A stretch of 64,000 nt of DNA from Biomphalaria glabrata (GCF_947242115.1 NC_074716.1:7641501-7705500), one strand, 5' to 3'. Shown: positions 43,792-56,935, numbered from the stretch's first letter. Numbers and translations: made by a program. The notes: generated by a model from the sequence alone, not told the origin.

Positions 43792-44554
43792 AATAAATAA
43801 AAAAAAATAGGAAAGGACATTTTAACTGACACACTTTTTCAAACATCAGTAAAAATAGCTGTTAGCATCAATAAATTTACTTTTCATTTGGACATAAATT
43901 TGTTCATTGTCTCCCTTTGCTATATTTGTATTTTTTTAAGCACCATAGACATTTTCTTCATCACACACATTGTCATGTAACACATTTCATTTTGATTTTA
44001 CTCATTTAACTTTGTTCAAAATTATTCATTTGTCAATAAAGTGTTCAAGCATTCACAGAAATAACATATTTCTCACACAAAATATCAGCCTTGTAATTTT
44101 GTTTAATGTTTCATCATGTTAAAATCAACCAAAGTTAATCACCATTTGTAAAATATCATTCTTAACAAAACAAACTTAAAAAACATTCTTTACAAAACAA
44201 ACTTTAAAAAATGGGGGTAGAGGTGGAATAAACAAAATAAATATTTGTATATGTTAAACTACCAAATTTAAATATTTTTGACATGAATGTCTTGACATTG
44301 TGTTGCTCCAGTTTATAACAGGAAATCTCTATATACAGTTTAATAATTTGTTTCTTTTGAGGCTTGTAATATTTACAGATGAACAATTAACATGGAAGCA
44401 GCTTCTAATCTTGATGATCAAGTATCAATCATTTGAGTCAAGTCATATAGCCTGTTTATCTTCTTCGCAAGTTATGCAAGCTGTGAGTCTTTCGGATAAT
44501 GAAGCTTCTTTAAGGTCTAGTGAGATGTGAGCCTTGGTGGGCTGGACATCACTG

Positions 44555-47500
44555 TCAGGACATGATGCTGTGACGTCTTCCCCCATCATATACATGTTCC
44601 AGCACTGGCTTCAGTTTCTTCAGGCCCGTTAAGTCTTGGTATGCCCCTTTACGGGGGGAGATGGGGGAGGGGGAGAGTGGACCATCCAACCGAATGTGAG
44701 ATTTGCTCGGTGTCTTGTCATTATCTAAAAGAGCAATAAAAAAAAAAAATGAACAGAAAAATTAAGATCTATAATACATAAGATAATACATTAATAATAT
44801 AAATACATTATAATATAATATAATACATTATCGGATGAAGTTGAAACTTTGCACAATTATTCATTGGTGTAGACAATACATGACTCAATGTAAAAATTTA
44901 TACCAATTGGTCAATTAATTACTGGTTATTAATTTTGTTTTATACCAAAATTATTCCTTCAATGTTCACAGATGAGGTTAAATATGTTTTGTTTTTTTTA
45001 AATAATTATAGAGATTTTTTTACAACACCATGTTTCGGATTAAGTTAAAATTGTAAACAATTATTTATTGTACCAAAACGAGACATTAATCAATAAAAAC
45101 ATTGATTAATTAGTCAATTAATGATTGCTAATTAATTATTTTGTTTGATATAAAAAAAGGGAAATAACTTCTACATGGAGTAATATAGTTATAAGTGCAG
45201 AGTTCTTCCCATTAGACAAGCATTATCTTTAAAAAAAGGATTTTTAAAAATATTTTGCTTGTTTTGTTACCAATGGTTTACAAGGGTGTTGAGGGTCAAC
45301 TTTCTTTACTCTCTTTGAAAGATGGCTTCCCAGAGTTGGACTGAGAAACATAGTGCTCCCAATGAAAATCCTGGGATTTGAACCCTTGGTGATCAATACC
45401 TAACAGCAATTTAACACTGAGACACTTTTCATAATAATTGGCCAATAAGAACAGCTCATAACAGTGTAAAGGATGCATTTTCACCCAAATACATATGTCA
45501 GTGATTGTGAACTATAATAAACTATCTAACTGTGCAGATGATTCCATTTACATAATGCCGATTCTGTTACCCAAGAGGTATCATTTTCTCAAAGGCTACA
45601 TCTATCAAGATTGATCTAATATGCCATTATGTTATGGTCAAAGATAAATGAGTGAATGGTTAGTAACAATCAAAGTAAGTACAGAAAAGCAGCACCCCTC
45701 GCAACAAGCATGATAGTACTTCCTATAAGAGAAGGATGAGATTTTATTATTAATTTACTAGAACTAAGCTTAAAAAAGCAATTTCTTTTAAAAATATAGT
45801 TTTAGATATGCACACATCTTTTTACTAACTAGTTACCTCTTACACTTTAGCAACAACAATACCAGTCTTTTCATAACAGTATAGACAAATGAGAAAATGA
45901 TAGGTTTATACTTAGTTATTAATGTTAATTGTTTTAGTTTGTAAAATGGTTTACAAGTTTTGAATGTTCCTTCAGAGTTGACATCTTCCTAGTCCAAACC
46001 TTCTGCAAAACGATGGGGGATGGCAGCAGACAGGGTATAAACCCGGGAACAACAAGATGACTGAACGACAGTCAAACATACATACTGCACAACCAGGCAG
46101 CCATTATTAAGTTAATTTCTTTGGATATCATATCATGGAAGACAACATAAAAAAATGGACATGTCTGTCATTGAAAGAAATTCTATTAAAGGCAACTAAA
46201 AAAGGAAAGGAGAAAGATGGTCAACAGATATGGTGTGGTGCCCCAATGGTCCAACAGACTAAGGGAATAGGTGAAGGTGAAGATCATATTTCACTGCATG
46301 AGTTGACAGCAAACAGCATATTTAAAATATTTAACATCTTCTAATACTTAGAGTGTGGAAACAAACAACAACTAAGTAGATTTTATAATTGTAAATACTT
46401 ACCAGATATGATAACATTAGGAATGTTGAAGGGACTTGGTTTTAATTTGACTTTGATGATTGGGTCGGGGCTACCATCATAGAACCCTCGCTGTCCAAGG
46501 TAAGGGCAAATCACTCTGGCTACAAGTTTCTCCAATTTGAATTGATTTTCAGACAGAAAGACATTATCTTGAATACTCTGTTTGGGAAGAGAAATAAAAT
46601 ATGAAGATTATTTGTTATCAAAACATGTCTTGATGTTAGTTGTCATTAGTGATTTTTCCCTCTTGTAGTATATGGTTTAAACATTCAGAAAATACATTAG
46701 TATGATATTAAAAAATAATACATACAAGTTTTCAAAACATTTAGAATAATCATATTCTCAGAAAATGCTATTACATTAATATTGAAATTTTATTATTCAT
46801 AATAAATGTGTAATGATATACGAAAGTGGGAAAAAAAAAGGTAAACAATTATTCATAGTAGGCCTAGGCCAAAATTGTACACATTTTAGGATGTAATGCA
46901 AGAACATTTTTAGAAAGTGAGTATGCATGTATGCATTTAAAAATTATTTTTTTACATATGTTTGTAATATCAGCAACATTAAGACTGCTATTCAAATTTT
47001 GTTTTTTGCATGTACAAGATAGATTCTGTGCAAATAAACTAAAATTTTTACCTGTAAAATTAATAACATTTGAGAAATGTTGGGCGGGTAATCACATTTA
47101 TTCACTGATTCTAATGCCTCTGTAAAGAAAAACAACAACAATGAAACAACTGATATTTTGTTTTAGTTAAAACTTAAGTTAGTTTTGAGTTAATATGGCT
47201 GCCTGGTTGTGCGGTTAGTGCGTTGGACTGTCGTTCAGATTTATCGATGATCCCGGTTCAAACCCTGCCCACTCCCATCCCCCGTTGTCATGCGCGGGAG
47301 GTTTGGACTAGAAAGTAATTATCTTCAACTCTGAAGGAACATCCGAAACATGTAAAACATTTTACAAACAAACATTTTTATTTTATATTGAACATTTGTA
47401 AATATTATTTACTATGAAAAATAAACATTTCCTGTCATTACCTAGCATATAGCTCTAGGGTTAGTTAAAAAAAATATATATTTAAAAATTGGACAAACTG

Positions 47501-50500
47501 ATAAAAAAATTTGGATGTCTTGTAAAAAAAAAAGCTTTTTAAACAAAAATAAAATGATAAACCAATAAGTGACTATGTTAAAAGATTAATTTAGGTATCT
47601 AGACGGAACAAATTTTAATATGGATGATCCTTTATAGTGAATAAATGAAACAGTTGTCTATAAATAATACTTATTTACAAAATACAAAGGACATAAATAC
47701 ATTTTTAAACTCTGCTCTACACATTTCCCTTTGCATTTCTAGTTTTCTATAATGTTGAAACAATGGACCCATCCTCTTACAATCATGGTGGATTGAGTTA
47801 TAATTGTACTTTTATGTGATAGCTTAGATCAGTGATTCCCAAACTATGTTCCACAAGTTCCATGAAACCTGAATAAGTTTTCCATGAACTACAGGAATAA
47901 TTAATTAGTTGGCCACCACGTGAGTTATCTCCCTAAAAAATAAGCAAAGTGTTCCGCTAACTACTTGGAATGTGCAAAGTGTTCCATTAAGGAAAAAGTT
48001 TGGGAAACACTGGCTTAGAATATAAAAACCATACTAAAGCTGAAAATATAAAGACTTTTTTCTTGCTTATTTCAGTGGCTTACCTTTAATACTAACTTTA
48101 AGCACAACTATATTTCTGAAAGCCAGCAGTGTCAGAGATCGAACAGTCTCATCCTTGCTCTGTGTAAAAGAAAAAGAAAAGTGAACCTAGTAATGAAAGT
48201 AATATATACATTTATATTAATGAGAGTATAATCCTATCATTCCTCAATCATGTCATGTCAACAGATTGCAAGATAAAAGAGCATGATCTATACAGAGCAT
48301 AACTAAGATAAAGCAAGTCCTATGCTAAGCTAAGTAATGTTAGCATTAGCGATCTGTGGGTCAGATGATATAAAGGTCATCTGTTTCTGTGGTCCACGGC
48401 TTATGAGTGTATCATGTGGCCAGCGCAATGACCAACCACCATTACTTTTTCCCAACTAATGTCAGGTACCTATTAGAGCTGGGTGGACTTATAGGTGCCC
48501 TAAAGATCCAGAAATAAAAATCCTGGTCTTCACCAAGATTCAAACCCAGAACTCCTTGGTTTGGAAGACAAGTATTTCAACACTCAGCCAGCATGCCTCC
48601 AATATCTTATACATCAATGAAAGGGATTAGCTCTGTCAATACCATTTTAATTGTGCAAATTTGTACTTGATTGAGTGAAAACAAAAAGGGAACAAATTGA
48701 CTAATAAAAACTATGGCAAAGTTTTCACTTGCAGCCTTATAAAATCAGTTCTAATTTAAAAAAAAAAAAATGACTGTAGTTTCTTTCAAATTTTACATGT
48801 TTGTTACACTCTGCTTAATTCAAATCCTCATCTGTTACCAGTATCTACCTTATAAAGACAACTAAGGAACGCGATAGATTCAATATTGACTGAATATATC
48901 AACTACATAAGCTACTTGCCTAATTTAAAGCAAAAAAACAACATAAAGGTCTATACTTACTAAGGATGATGTTAGTGGATAGAGTATGGCCTGTAGCACA
49001 GGTAATATTTCCTTGAAGAAATAATCCCAGGTCTCTCCAAGCTGTTTGAGCAATTCAACACCTGTCAAGACATTGATTTGGTCAAATTGTAAACAGAAAG
49101 AATACAGTGGAAACAAAAAAAAAGTATAAAATATCAGTGGGAATAGCTTATAGAACAATATAGGCACAGGCACAAAAAAAAATATTAAGCTTTCACCTTT
49201 GTTTTTAATGATACAAAATTAAAAACACCAACTGCTAAATGACAATTTATTGTAATCCTATTAAGGGAGAAAGAATAAAGGAGAGAAAAACAGAAAAAAG
49301 TGTAAACTATCCTATTATAGGATAAAGAGTACATGGAGAGGGTGAGAAACCACTAACCAGGAGATATATACCAGCTATATGAAGACTTCTTCATAGTGAT
49401 AGAAATAAAAAAAAAGAACATATTACATTGGGCAAGTCACATTGAAAGTATGTCAGAGAAGCAAAGATAGTAAAAAGGCCAAAACCAAAAGGCAGGCCAT
49501 GAATACAATATGGCTTGATAATGTAGACCCAGATCTACAAGTTAAGAGTTCAGGCCTGGAGATGACAAGCACATGACAGATTGGAATGTAAGGATGTGCC
49601 ACTGTGATGATGATGATGATGGGAAAGAATATAGAGATACAAACTAAACAAAACTCAACTTAGAAAGAGTAAAGAAAAAGTGTGAAAGAAAGTTTTAAAA
49701 AATGTGAGGGATTTTCTTGAAAGTGTTCTAAGCTTTCACTCACCTTGTTCATTTTTTATTTTCTCTCTCAGTATGATCATGCCTTTTCTCAACAGCTGGT
49801 CCTGCAGAAATGATAATATGAGAGTTGTCAACAAATCTTTTCACACATTTAATAACAATGTCAAGCTTCCTAAAATACAAACAGTTCCACCTGAGCCTTT
49901 TGCTAATGAAACACATTTTGTTGCCCAGACATCAGTGCCATCTCTATGCCCCTGAGATTATTAGCCCTAAGTACAAAAGCCCCAGCTGCTAAGGATTTAT
50001 TTCTATCTATTTAAAATAGGTCTACTGCTGTAACAGCATGCACATAATATATTACATGGGAGTGTACAAGTGCAACAGTAATCCAAGAAGCTGTGAGGGA
50101 TAAACATCATTTGAATTTTAAAAAATTATTTCCAAACTGTAAAGGCTCATTGTTTATATTCAAAGTTGAAGTCAGATATAGAGCTTACTTAGGCCAACAT
50201 GTCCAGATAAGTGTATTTATATTCCATTCCTCAACCAGTAAAATTCACATTTCCTGAGGATATCCGATATACATATTTTCAGTATTAAGATGTGATTACC
50301 CTCATCATTGAGTAGGTCTATAAAACAATTGTTTAGAAGATCTAGAACTAAAATGTATGGAAGACTTCTGAATTTTGGACTAATTCACAGTACGGGTTAA
50401 TCAAGTATGACATTTAAAACAAAATACATTTCACAATAAATTCTAATATGGTTCAAAAGTAATGAAAGAATGGAGTGTCCTAACAATAAATGAGTTGATA

Positions 50501-52653
50501 AAGGATTAACTTATATATCTGTGGTGATGGATCGGTAAAAATATGTCAACTTCTTTATAAAAAAATCATACAAAATTGGTAGCGTCCTAACAATGTGATA
50601 ACAATGATTTATATATTATTTCACTGTGTAAGAAAATCTTAATTGACCAAACTGACTAAACATTTTTTTTTCCTGCTTAAGAATAAAGATTTAGGATAAT
50701 TAATATTTTAGCAGCTGCTATTTTTTTTTTTTTTAACATATTGACATCATCACTACATCTAGTAATTGTGTCAATTTCCCTAGTACTGGTACTAGGACTT
50801 TAAATCCAGAAACCAGATGTGACTGTACTAACTAAGCAAGATAAAATAATCTCACCTTATAATATTCTTGGACTAGCCCTCCGGCTTCTGAGTTAATGAG
50901 AAATCTATAAGATTAAAAATATAAATATATAATGTTGGAATTTTTGAGCTATTATGACCTATTAGAACAAACAAAATGTGGATATATTTTGTAACCCCAA
51001 GTAAAATTAGACCAGCACTTTAGTGTGATGCACCAAGGCATTAGAAAGTTGAACAATCAGAACAAAGATTTTATTGGCATTACTTTTGTTTCCTATGCAC
51101 TGCATAGAGAGCCAACTTGGCATCTCTGCATCAAAACAGCTTTCGCATCTTTATGTATAACATGGCAACACACTATTGGTCTAAATTGGTCACAGGTTGT
51201 GATGTTGCAGGTCAGTGTTCAGTCCTTCTATAACAATCGGTCTCGATTCTATCCGGCTATTGAATTCGATTCTTCATTTCTTCTGGTTTAAACAGACAAA
51301 TTCCCTCATGATTAATGATGTTTTGTCAAGCAAACAGTAGGCCCAACCTAAAGGAATTTCCCTTAAAAATTATATTTTTTTGGATACCCCCTCCCCATCA
51401 AGCAGACGGGTGCAGACTCACTGAATCTTTTACTACTTTCAGAACTAAAAGAAACGAATCAATTACCTAACATGTTCTTGTAAGATGCCAAGCTCATTTT
51501 CTTTCAACGGCTTCCTTTGAAACAAATGGATGATGGCGCTAGAGATACTGTGGAAAGGGAAAAAAACATTTTCTTAAAAAAAAAAAAAGAGAGTACATCC
51601 ACATGTGTGAAACTATGTCAATATAAGTATTTTTGCAATGCATGTAGAGTTTATTTTATAGAAATTTAAAGCCTTTAAGCATGACCCTAGGCCTATCATC
51701 CACCAAATAAAAAATAAAAAAAAACGTTTAGGTCCATTTGGGTCTGGACCACATTTTTGCACACATTTTTGTTAGAATGTTAAACGTGATACGGATTACG
51801 TTAGTAAAAAAATCTTTTGATTGTCGAAGATAGAAAAGATGCAGATAGAATTATAGATCAAAAGTGAGGAATACGCGTAGCAGTAATAAAAAAAAATCTC
51901 AACAAAGAGAAGTAGCCTACTATTAGGCCGAAGTAGGCCAATTTAAAAAAAAAGGGGGGGGGGAATGGGAGGAAACACGTTTATTCAGTTAACTATTTCG
52001 TTTAGTTTTCAAAATGTATATCCGTTCTAAGTGATCAGAGTTTGTTAAGTCTTGTATAACAGTCTCTAAACTTTCATCACGCTAAACCTAGAACGTAGGT
52101 GTTGTCTGAATCATTCAGGATTACCGCTGGCTTAGCAGAAATAACATGCAAAACTAAATTAACAAATGGAAACAAATCTTCTTTTTCGAAGTTGAGAACT
52201 AATTAAAATGCCTACACTAAAGCGATGTCCGAGAACTAAACAAAATGCCTACACTAAGGCGATGTCAGAGAACTAAACAAAATGCCTACACTAAGGCGAT
52301 GTCAGAGAACTAAACAAAATGCCTACACTAAGGCGATGTCAGAGAACTAAACAAAATGCCTACACTAAGGCGATGTCAGAGAACTAAACAAAATGCCTAC
52401 ACTAAAGCGATGTCCGAGAACTAAACAAAATGCCTACACTAAAGCGATGTCAGAGAACTAAACAAAATGCCTACACTGAGGCGATGTCAGAAAACTAAAC
52501 AAAATGCCTACACTGAGGCGATGTCAGAGAACTAAACAAAATGCCTACACTGAGGCGATGTCAGAAAACTAAACAAAATGCCTACCTTTTTAAAAGAAGT
52601 TTAAAGTGAAGCGGAGGACTGCTGATCGACAGGTGTCCCAGATTCGCGGACAT
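44555..52653 (-). CDS. PRR5: PRR5/PRR5L-like protein (Protor), mTORC2 subunit
   Basis: Protor proteins bind Rictor in mTOR complex 2. Nine exons in phase: 52586-52653, 51467-51547, 50856-50904, 49744-49801, 48961-49061, 48084-48159, 47052-47119, 46403-46577, 44555-44724; 281 aa with this start (human PRR5 388, PRR5L 368). The conserved HbrB domain is plain: AIIHLFQRKPLKENELGIL, FLINSEAGGLVQEYYK, DQLLRKGMIILREKIKNE, GETWDYFFKEILPVLQAILY, RSLTLLAFRNIVVLKVSIK, PPNISQMLLILQ, KLEKLVARVICPYLGQRGFY. The tail ends with a Ser/Pro stretch and GRRHSIMS, like the RRHS motif of human PRR5. The C-terminal region is shorter than in vertebrates. Exon 1 (MSANLGHLSISSPPLHF...) is the uncertain part: it lies exactly between two minisatellites, and two other possible first exons exist upstream. 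Confidence 0.93.
44825..45185. repeat. Interspersed repeat with two related halves
   Basis: GAAGTTGAAACTTTGCACAA and ATTATTCATTG, then TCAATTAAT-type words. A second similar half starts at about 45040 (TTAAGTTAAAATTGTAAACAA). The same sequence occurs at 56936-57060. It resembles a short non-coding interspersed repeat; class unknown. Confidence 0.55.
45945..46106 (-). mobile_element. SINE family B
   Basis: Minus strand starts ATGGCTGCCTGGTTGTGCAG with an eroded B box (GGGTTTATACCC). The body has GGTTTGGACTAGGAAGATG and CTCTGAAGGAACATTC. Confidence 0.8.
47196..47365 (+). mobile_element. SINE family B, best copy
   Basis: ATGGCTGCCTGGTTGTGCGG starts a tRNA-like head: A box TGTGCGGTTAGTGCGTTGG, B box CGGTTCAAACCC. 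The body is CCATCCCCCGTTGTC, GGGAGGTTTGGACTAG, ATTATCTTCAACTCTGAAGG and ACATCCGAAACATGTAAAAC. It lies in a PRR5 intron on the opposite strand. Confidence 0.85.
47830..48012. mobile_element. hAT-like MITE
   Basis: Inverted ends CAGTGATTCCCAAACT and CAGTGTTTCCCAAACT, flanked by GCTTAGAT (47822-47829) and GCTTAGAA (48013-48020). 183 bp, non-coding, in a PRR5 intron. Internally, AAGTGTTCC is repeated. Confidence 0.88.
48347..48600 (-). mobile_element. SINE family A
   Basis: Near full length. Minus strand head GGAGGCATGCTGGCTGAGTG and B box GGGTTTGAATC. The body matches 20605-20820. In a PRR5 intron, gene strand. Confidence 0.85.
49430..49622 (+). mobile_element. LINE 3' end, decayed, with (GAT)n tail
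   Basis: Plus-strand pieces RPKPKGRP, LDNVDPDLQ and RVQAWR in different frames match a LINE C-terminal tail, followed by a short GAT repeat. In a PRR5 intron. Confidence 0.55.
51160..51250 (+). repeat. Short interspersed repeat shared with 58687-58760
   Basis: ATTGGTCTAAATTGGTCACA then GGTTGTGATGTTGCAGGTCA and GTTCAGTCCTTCT match 58687-58760 with scattered differences. Class unknown. Confidence 0.6.
52205..52585. repeat. 37-bp minisatellite (about 10 copies)
   Basis: Unit AACTAAACAAAATGCCTACA + CTAAGGCGATGTCAGAG with a few variant sites (aagg/gagg/aaag, ccg/cag). On the minus strand the intron after the proximal PRR5 exon 1 begins at the first base of a unit, so the donor GTAGGC is part of the repeat. 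Confidence 0.95.
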
Positions 52654-52654
52654 G

Positions 52655-53230
52655 TTTTCTAAGTATGTATGTTTTCTAAGTATGTATGTTTTCTAAGTAT
52701 GTTTGTTTTCTAAGTATGTTTGTTTTCTAAGTATGTTTGTTTTCTAAGTATGTATGTTTTCTAAGTATGTATGTTTTCTAAGTATGTATGTTTTCTAAGT
52801 ATGTATGTTTTCTAAGTATGTATGTTTTCTAAGTATGTTTGTTTTCTAAGTATGTATGTTTTCTAAGTATGTATGTTTTCTAAGTATGTATGTTTTCTAA
52901 GTATGTATGTTTTCTAAGTATGTATGTTTTCTAAGTATGTATGTTTTCTAAGTATGTATGTTTTCTAAGTATGTATGTTTTCTAAGTATGTATGTTTTCT
53001 AAGTATGTATGTTTTCTAAGTATGTTTGTTTTCTAAGTATGTTTGTTTTCTAAGTATGTTTGTTTTCTAAGTATGTTTGTTTTCTAAGTATGTATGTTTT
53101 CTAAGTATGTATGTTTTCTAAGTATGTATGTTTTCTAAGTATGTATGTTTTCTAAGTATGTATGTTTTCTAAGTATGTTTGTTTTCTAAGTATGTATGTT
53201 TTCTAAGTATGTATGTTTTCTAAGTATTAT
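52655..53230. repeat. 17-bp minisatellite (about 34 copies)
   Basis: Unit TTTTCTAAGTATGTATG, with a GTTTG variant in clusters. It ends at the proximal PRR5 ATG: the minus strand reads AGAAAACATACATACTT repeats and the last partial unit supplies AT of the start codon. A (GT)n run lies at 53301-53330. Confidence 0.95.
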
Positions 53231-53346
53231 TGAAGTATTACATAGGCCTATTCACTAGACCATGGTCCAGTTGACAACTTGTTATGACTTGACGACGTGC
53301 TTGTGTGTGTGTGTGTGTGTGTGTGTGTTGGAAGAAAAGATATCAC

Positions 53347-53363
53347 CTTTCACTTTTGGCCAT
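53347..53363 (-). CDS. PRR5: Candidate alternative PRR5 first exon (MAKSE)
   Basis: ATG GCC AAA AGT GAA AG followed by donor GTGATATC. Seventeen coding bases leave phase 2, the phase required by PRR5 exon 2 (51547). It is very short, so chance is a serious alternative. Confidence 0.35.
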
Positions 53364-54699
53364 GTTGAAAAGCAACAAAATCGTTACGTCATCAAGTAGT
53401 GATAACCAAAATCGCCAGAGTTCCCATGAAGCAATGAGATGTTTTCAATCTTGAAATATCGCAAGTAATAAGGACTAAACGAGTAATGTTCTCTCCCAAT
53501 GCCACTTCTAATTGTTTTGTTAAACTATATCCTTGACAGTAAACAAAAACGTTTGCTCCAGAGAGGAAAACAAGATAATGTTGGCCGTTGAGTAAAGCAG
53601 AGAGATATTGATGACTCAGTAATCTGCAGAATTTATGGATAATAGTTACAGATCTCTTCAACTTTCCACATTATGCCTCCATAACGCACAGTTAATAAGA
53701 ATGTTTGGAGGAATTGTCACACGCACAACTTTTATCACAATTCCAAGCGCATGCAGCCATTCAGTTACTCTCATATAAATGAAAAACAAAAAGCATATCA
53801 AGATACTGATATGTTCTAATGTTATCTACACTCTGTAGTGGGCCACACAGTAGAGCGTAGAAAATAACACTACAAGAAAACAATAGATGATACTGTCAGA
53901 CTTAATAAAAAGCTAATTAGGAATTGCAGTAAAAGTCCGTGAAGGAGCCTGAAGTTAATGTTAAATGCGTGTATCGTGTACGCCATTCAAAATCAATGAA
54001 GGACAGTGGGAAAGAAAAAGAATTCGTTGCTTCAGTATTTCCATATGATAGTTTGGTAAATAGAAATTCAAAATGATATTAGGTTGGAGTTTGACAATAA
54101 GACAAATAGCCGATAGTCAGAGCTATTGCAATCTGCTCAGTAGTCTAAATCCATCTAAACATATACATGCCTAGGACATTTGATGTGAAACATGCAAGAA
54201 AAATGTAGAAAATTGACACGTTGTCTGATATCTGCTAAAGAGAAATATTATAATCTTTACTAAATTCTATAAGCTAATTGCGCTATTTTGTCGGTTTAAG
54301 TAAAAGTTTACTGTAAAAAAATGTTTCAGCTACTAAAAAAAGATAAAAAGAGCTTGTAAATATTTGTCCTAGAATATGGAACAAGTAAAAAGATTTTCAT
54401 TTACCTTTTCTGGGAATTTCATCGTACCTCATAAATTACAGACGCTCCTTCAAAAAGATTGGGCTCTTAATTTTTTAATGGTTTTACTAATGTATAACTT
54501 AATAATTGTGTTCCCAACAAAAATAAGAAAAAAAAATTCTTCGACAATTTTGTCAAATTTAGTCATTTCAAATTCTATTCGATCTTTCATTTAGCAGCAG
54601 TTTGTGTGTGACAAGCTCACTTTAGGAACCGCTGTGTAGAGTCATTTTTTTGTCTAGTAATAAGAAAAGAAAAAAAATTAAAAAACTTCCCCTATCAGA

Positions 54700-54855
54700 C
54701 CTTGCGATCTATAAGGCAGATGATATCAAGGTCATCCTTTTTCTGTGGCCGAAGGTTAACGAGGGTTATCATGTGGCCAACACAACGACCAACCGCTTTT
54801 AGTTTCCCCACCTAAAGTCAAGTACCTATTAGAGTTGAGTGGACTCGAGCGTTAA
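54700..54855 (-). mobile_element. SINE family A, 3' part
   Basis: CAGACCTTGCGATCTATAAG on the plus strand, then GGCAGATGATATCAAGGTCA and CACAACGACCAACCGC. The head is missing. Confidence 0.8.
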
Positions 54856-55483
54856 AACAAAATCCCCATTTTCACCCACCACACCCCATTTAACAAAAGA
54901 AAAGAGCACTTTTAAAAGTAAGCCGTTTGAAATCCCATTGATATCCTGTTGATGTGTACAATTTGAATATTTAAAGGTCTAGGTCTAGAGCACAGAGTTA
55001 CGTGTATCAAATAGTGAGATCTGTGTTAAAACCTATCACTTGGTATTCAGCAGTTATCTGGAGTTCATCTGGTTTGATTGGAAGAACCGCAGACGTAGAT
55101 CTAATTGATAGCCTTGTGACTGGCGTGTGACTGATTCACTGATTTTTAAAAACGATACAAGGGCCAAAACTCTACGTAGATATTCTAAGTCTATGGGCGG
55201 TATCGATTTCAAGCAGTGTTCTGAGCCCAGATTACAATCGAAGTAAAATTGACGATTGAACAAAGAAAAAAACAATGTCGGGTGAAAGTAAAGAAAATCG
55301 AACACAGTATTATTGTGGTTTAAGACAGGGGCGGATCATGTCACTGTCAGATAAAACGTGGGCGGAGTATCAGTAAAGGAAAACAAAAAGGCTCTGAGTT
55401 AAAAATCGAATTTTCTTTTCAATTTTCGTCATCCGGTATTCACACTTGTGATTATTTCTGGTTTCAGACAAAAGAGCAAAGAC

Positions 55484-56373
55484 ACGACCCTCAAAGACAT
55501 GACCCTCAACTCAAAGACATGACCCTCAAAAACAAGACCCTCAAAGACATGACCCTCAAAGACATGACCCTCAAAGACATGACCTTCAAAGACATGACCC
55601 TCAAAGACATGACCCTCAAAGACATGACCCTCAAAGACATGACCCTCAAAGACATGACCCTCAAAGACATGACCCTCAAAGACATGACCCTCAAAGACAT
55701 GACCCTCAAAGACATGACCCTCAAAGACATGACCCTCAAAGACATGACCCTCAAAGACATGACCCTCAAAGACATGACCCTCAAAGACATGACCCTCAAA
55801 GACATGACCCTCAAAGACATGACACTCAAAGACATGACCCTCAAAGACATGACCCTCAAAGACATGACCCTCAAAGACATGACCCTCAAATACAAGACCC
55901 TCAAAGATATGACCCTCAAAGATATGACCCTCAAAGACATGACCCTCAAAGACATGACCCTCAAAGACATGACCTTCAAAGACATGACCCTCAAAGACAT
56001 GACCCTCAAAGACATGACCCTCAAAGACATGACCCTCAAAAACAAGACCCTCAAAGACATGACCCTCAAAGACATGACCCTCAAAGACATGACCCTCAAA
56101 GACATGACCCTCAAAGACATGACCCTCAAAGACATGACCCTCAAAGACATGACCCTCAAAGACATGACCCTCAAAGACATGACCCTCAAAGACATGACCC
56201 TCAAAGACATGACCCTCAAAGACATGACCTTCAAAGACATGACCCTCAAAAACAAGACCCTCAAAGACATGACCCTCAAAGACATGACCTTCAAAGACAT
56301 GACCCTCAAAGACATGACCTTCAAAGACATGACCTTCAAAGACATGACCCTCAAAGACATGACCCTCAAAGAA
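55484..56373. repeat. 15-bp minisatellite (about 59 copies)
   Basis: Unit GACATGACCCTCAAA, very homogeneous, with variants AACAAG, TACAAG, GATATG and GACCTT. Because 15 is five codons, DMTLK repeats on the plus strand and LRVMS on the minus strand stay open for about 300 codons. No splice site, promoter or matching protein supports translation. Confidence 0.97.
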
Positions 56374-56874
56374 AAGGAAAGCGTTGAAAAAAAAAAAACA
56401 ACAACGATTTCCGGCAGTTATGGCCTTCGTTTGCGTCAGAAGTGACCGAATATTTAGGTCACATCTGGGCTGTCGTGTTCACGTGAACAATACTATTTGA
56501 ATCTGTGATCGCCAGGACATTCAGAGTAAGGCTAAGACTGCTGTATAAAAGTTTATTGTTCCTTGTTGGAAATTTGTGTTGACTACAACAGACACTACGT
56601 ACAGAGAAGTTATTTGAGTGACTACACACAGACGTCTTCATCCTTTTCACGTTCCCTAGTCAACGAGTAGCGCTGATGCAGGCCTGAAAGTGAAAGTAAG
56701 AAACGAGCTTTCGATCGGTTCTAGATTTGATGGAGGCCTTGACGAAGTTACAGTGGAGCGGGTGGCGGTTTTCTACGATTTTTACAAAGCTTATATCAAC
56801 TAAATCTGTGTGTGTTTGTGTCTGTCTGTCTGTCTGGCCAAAAAAATGTACACGACATTTCTCCGACACCCAAT

Positions 56875-56935
56875 CTGAGAGGAAGAGGGGATCGCCCAGG
56901 AATACATGGCGCCGCGATCTGGTAGCAGATGCCAG
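56875..56935 (+). mobile_element. Tiny LINE tail fragment inside another repeat
   Basis: Encodes ERKRGSPRNTWRRDLVADA, the conserved end of a LINE ORF2. It interrupts an interspersed repeat that reads ACACCCAATCT before it and AAGCTGAAATTTTGCACAAT after it. Confidence 0.7.

Larger units (their letters stand above)
34838..44554. other. Gene-poor spacer between TTK and PRR5
   Basis: A 3' splice site (TTTTTTCAG) precedes the TTK start codon by 21 bases, so a 5' non-coding TTK exon lies in this spacer; it was not located. The rest is repeats, listed separately. At 40590 a CAGGGCCGGATTTAA motif and at 42535-42551 its near inverse (TTAAATCCACCCCTG) could be ends of one transposon, but the flanks share no duplication. 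42110-43500 and 43800-44550 show nothing recognisable. Confidence 0.6.

Noticed and set aside
55519-56445. 308-codon open frame with DMTLK repeats
   Set aside because: Product of a 15-bp satellite whose length is a multiple of three; no domain, splice signal or non-repeat coding part.
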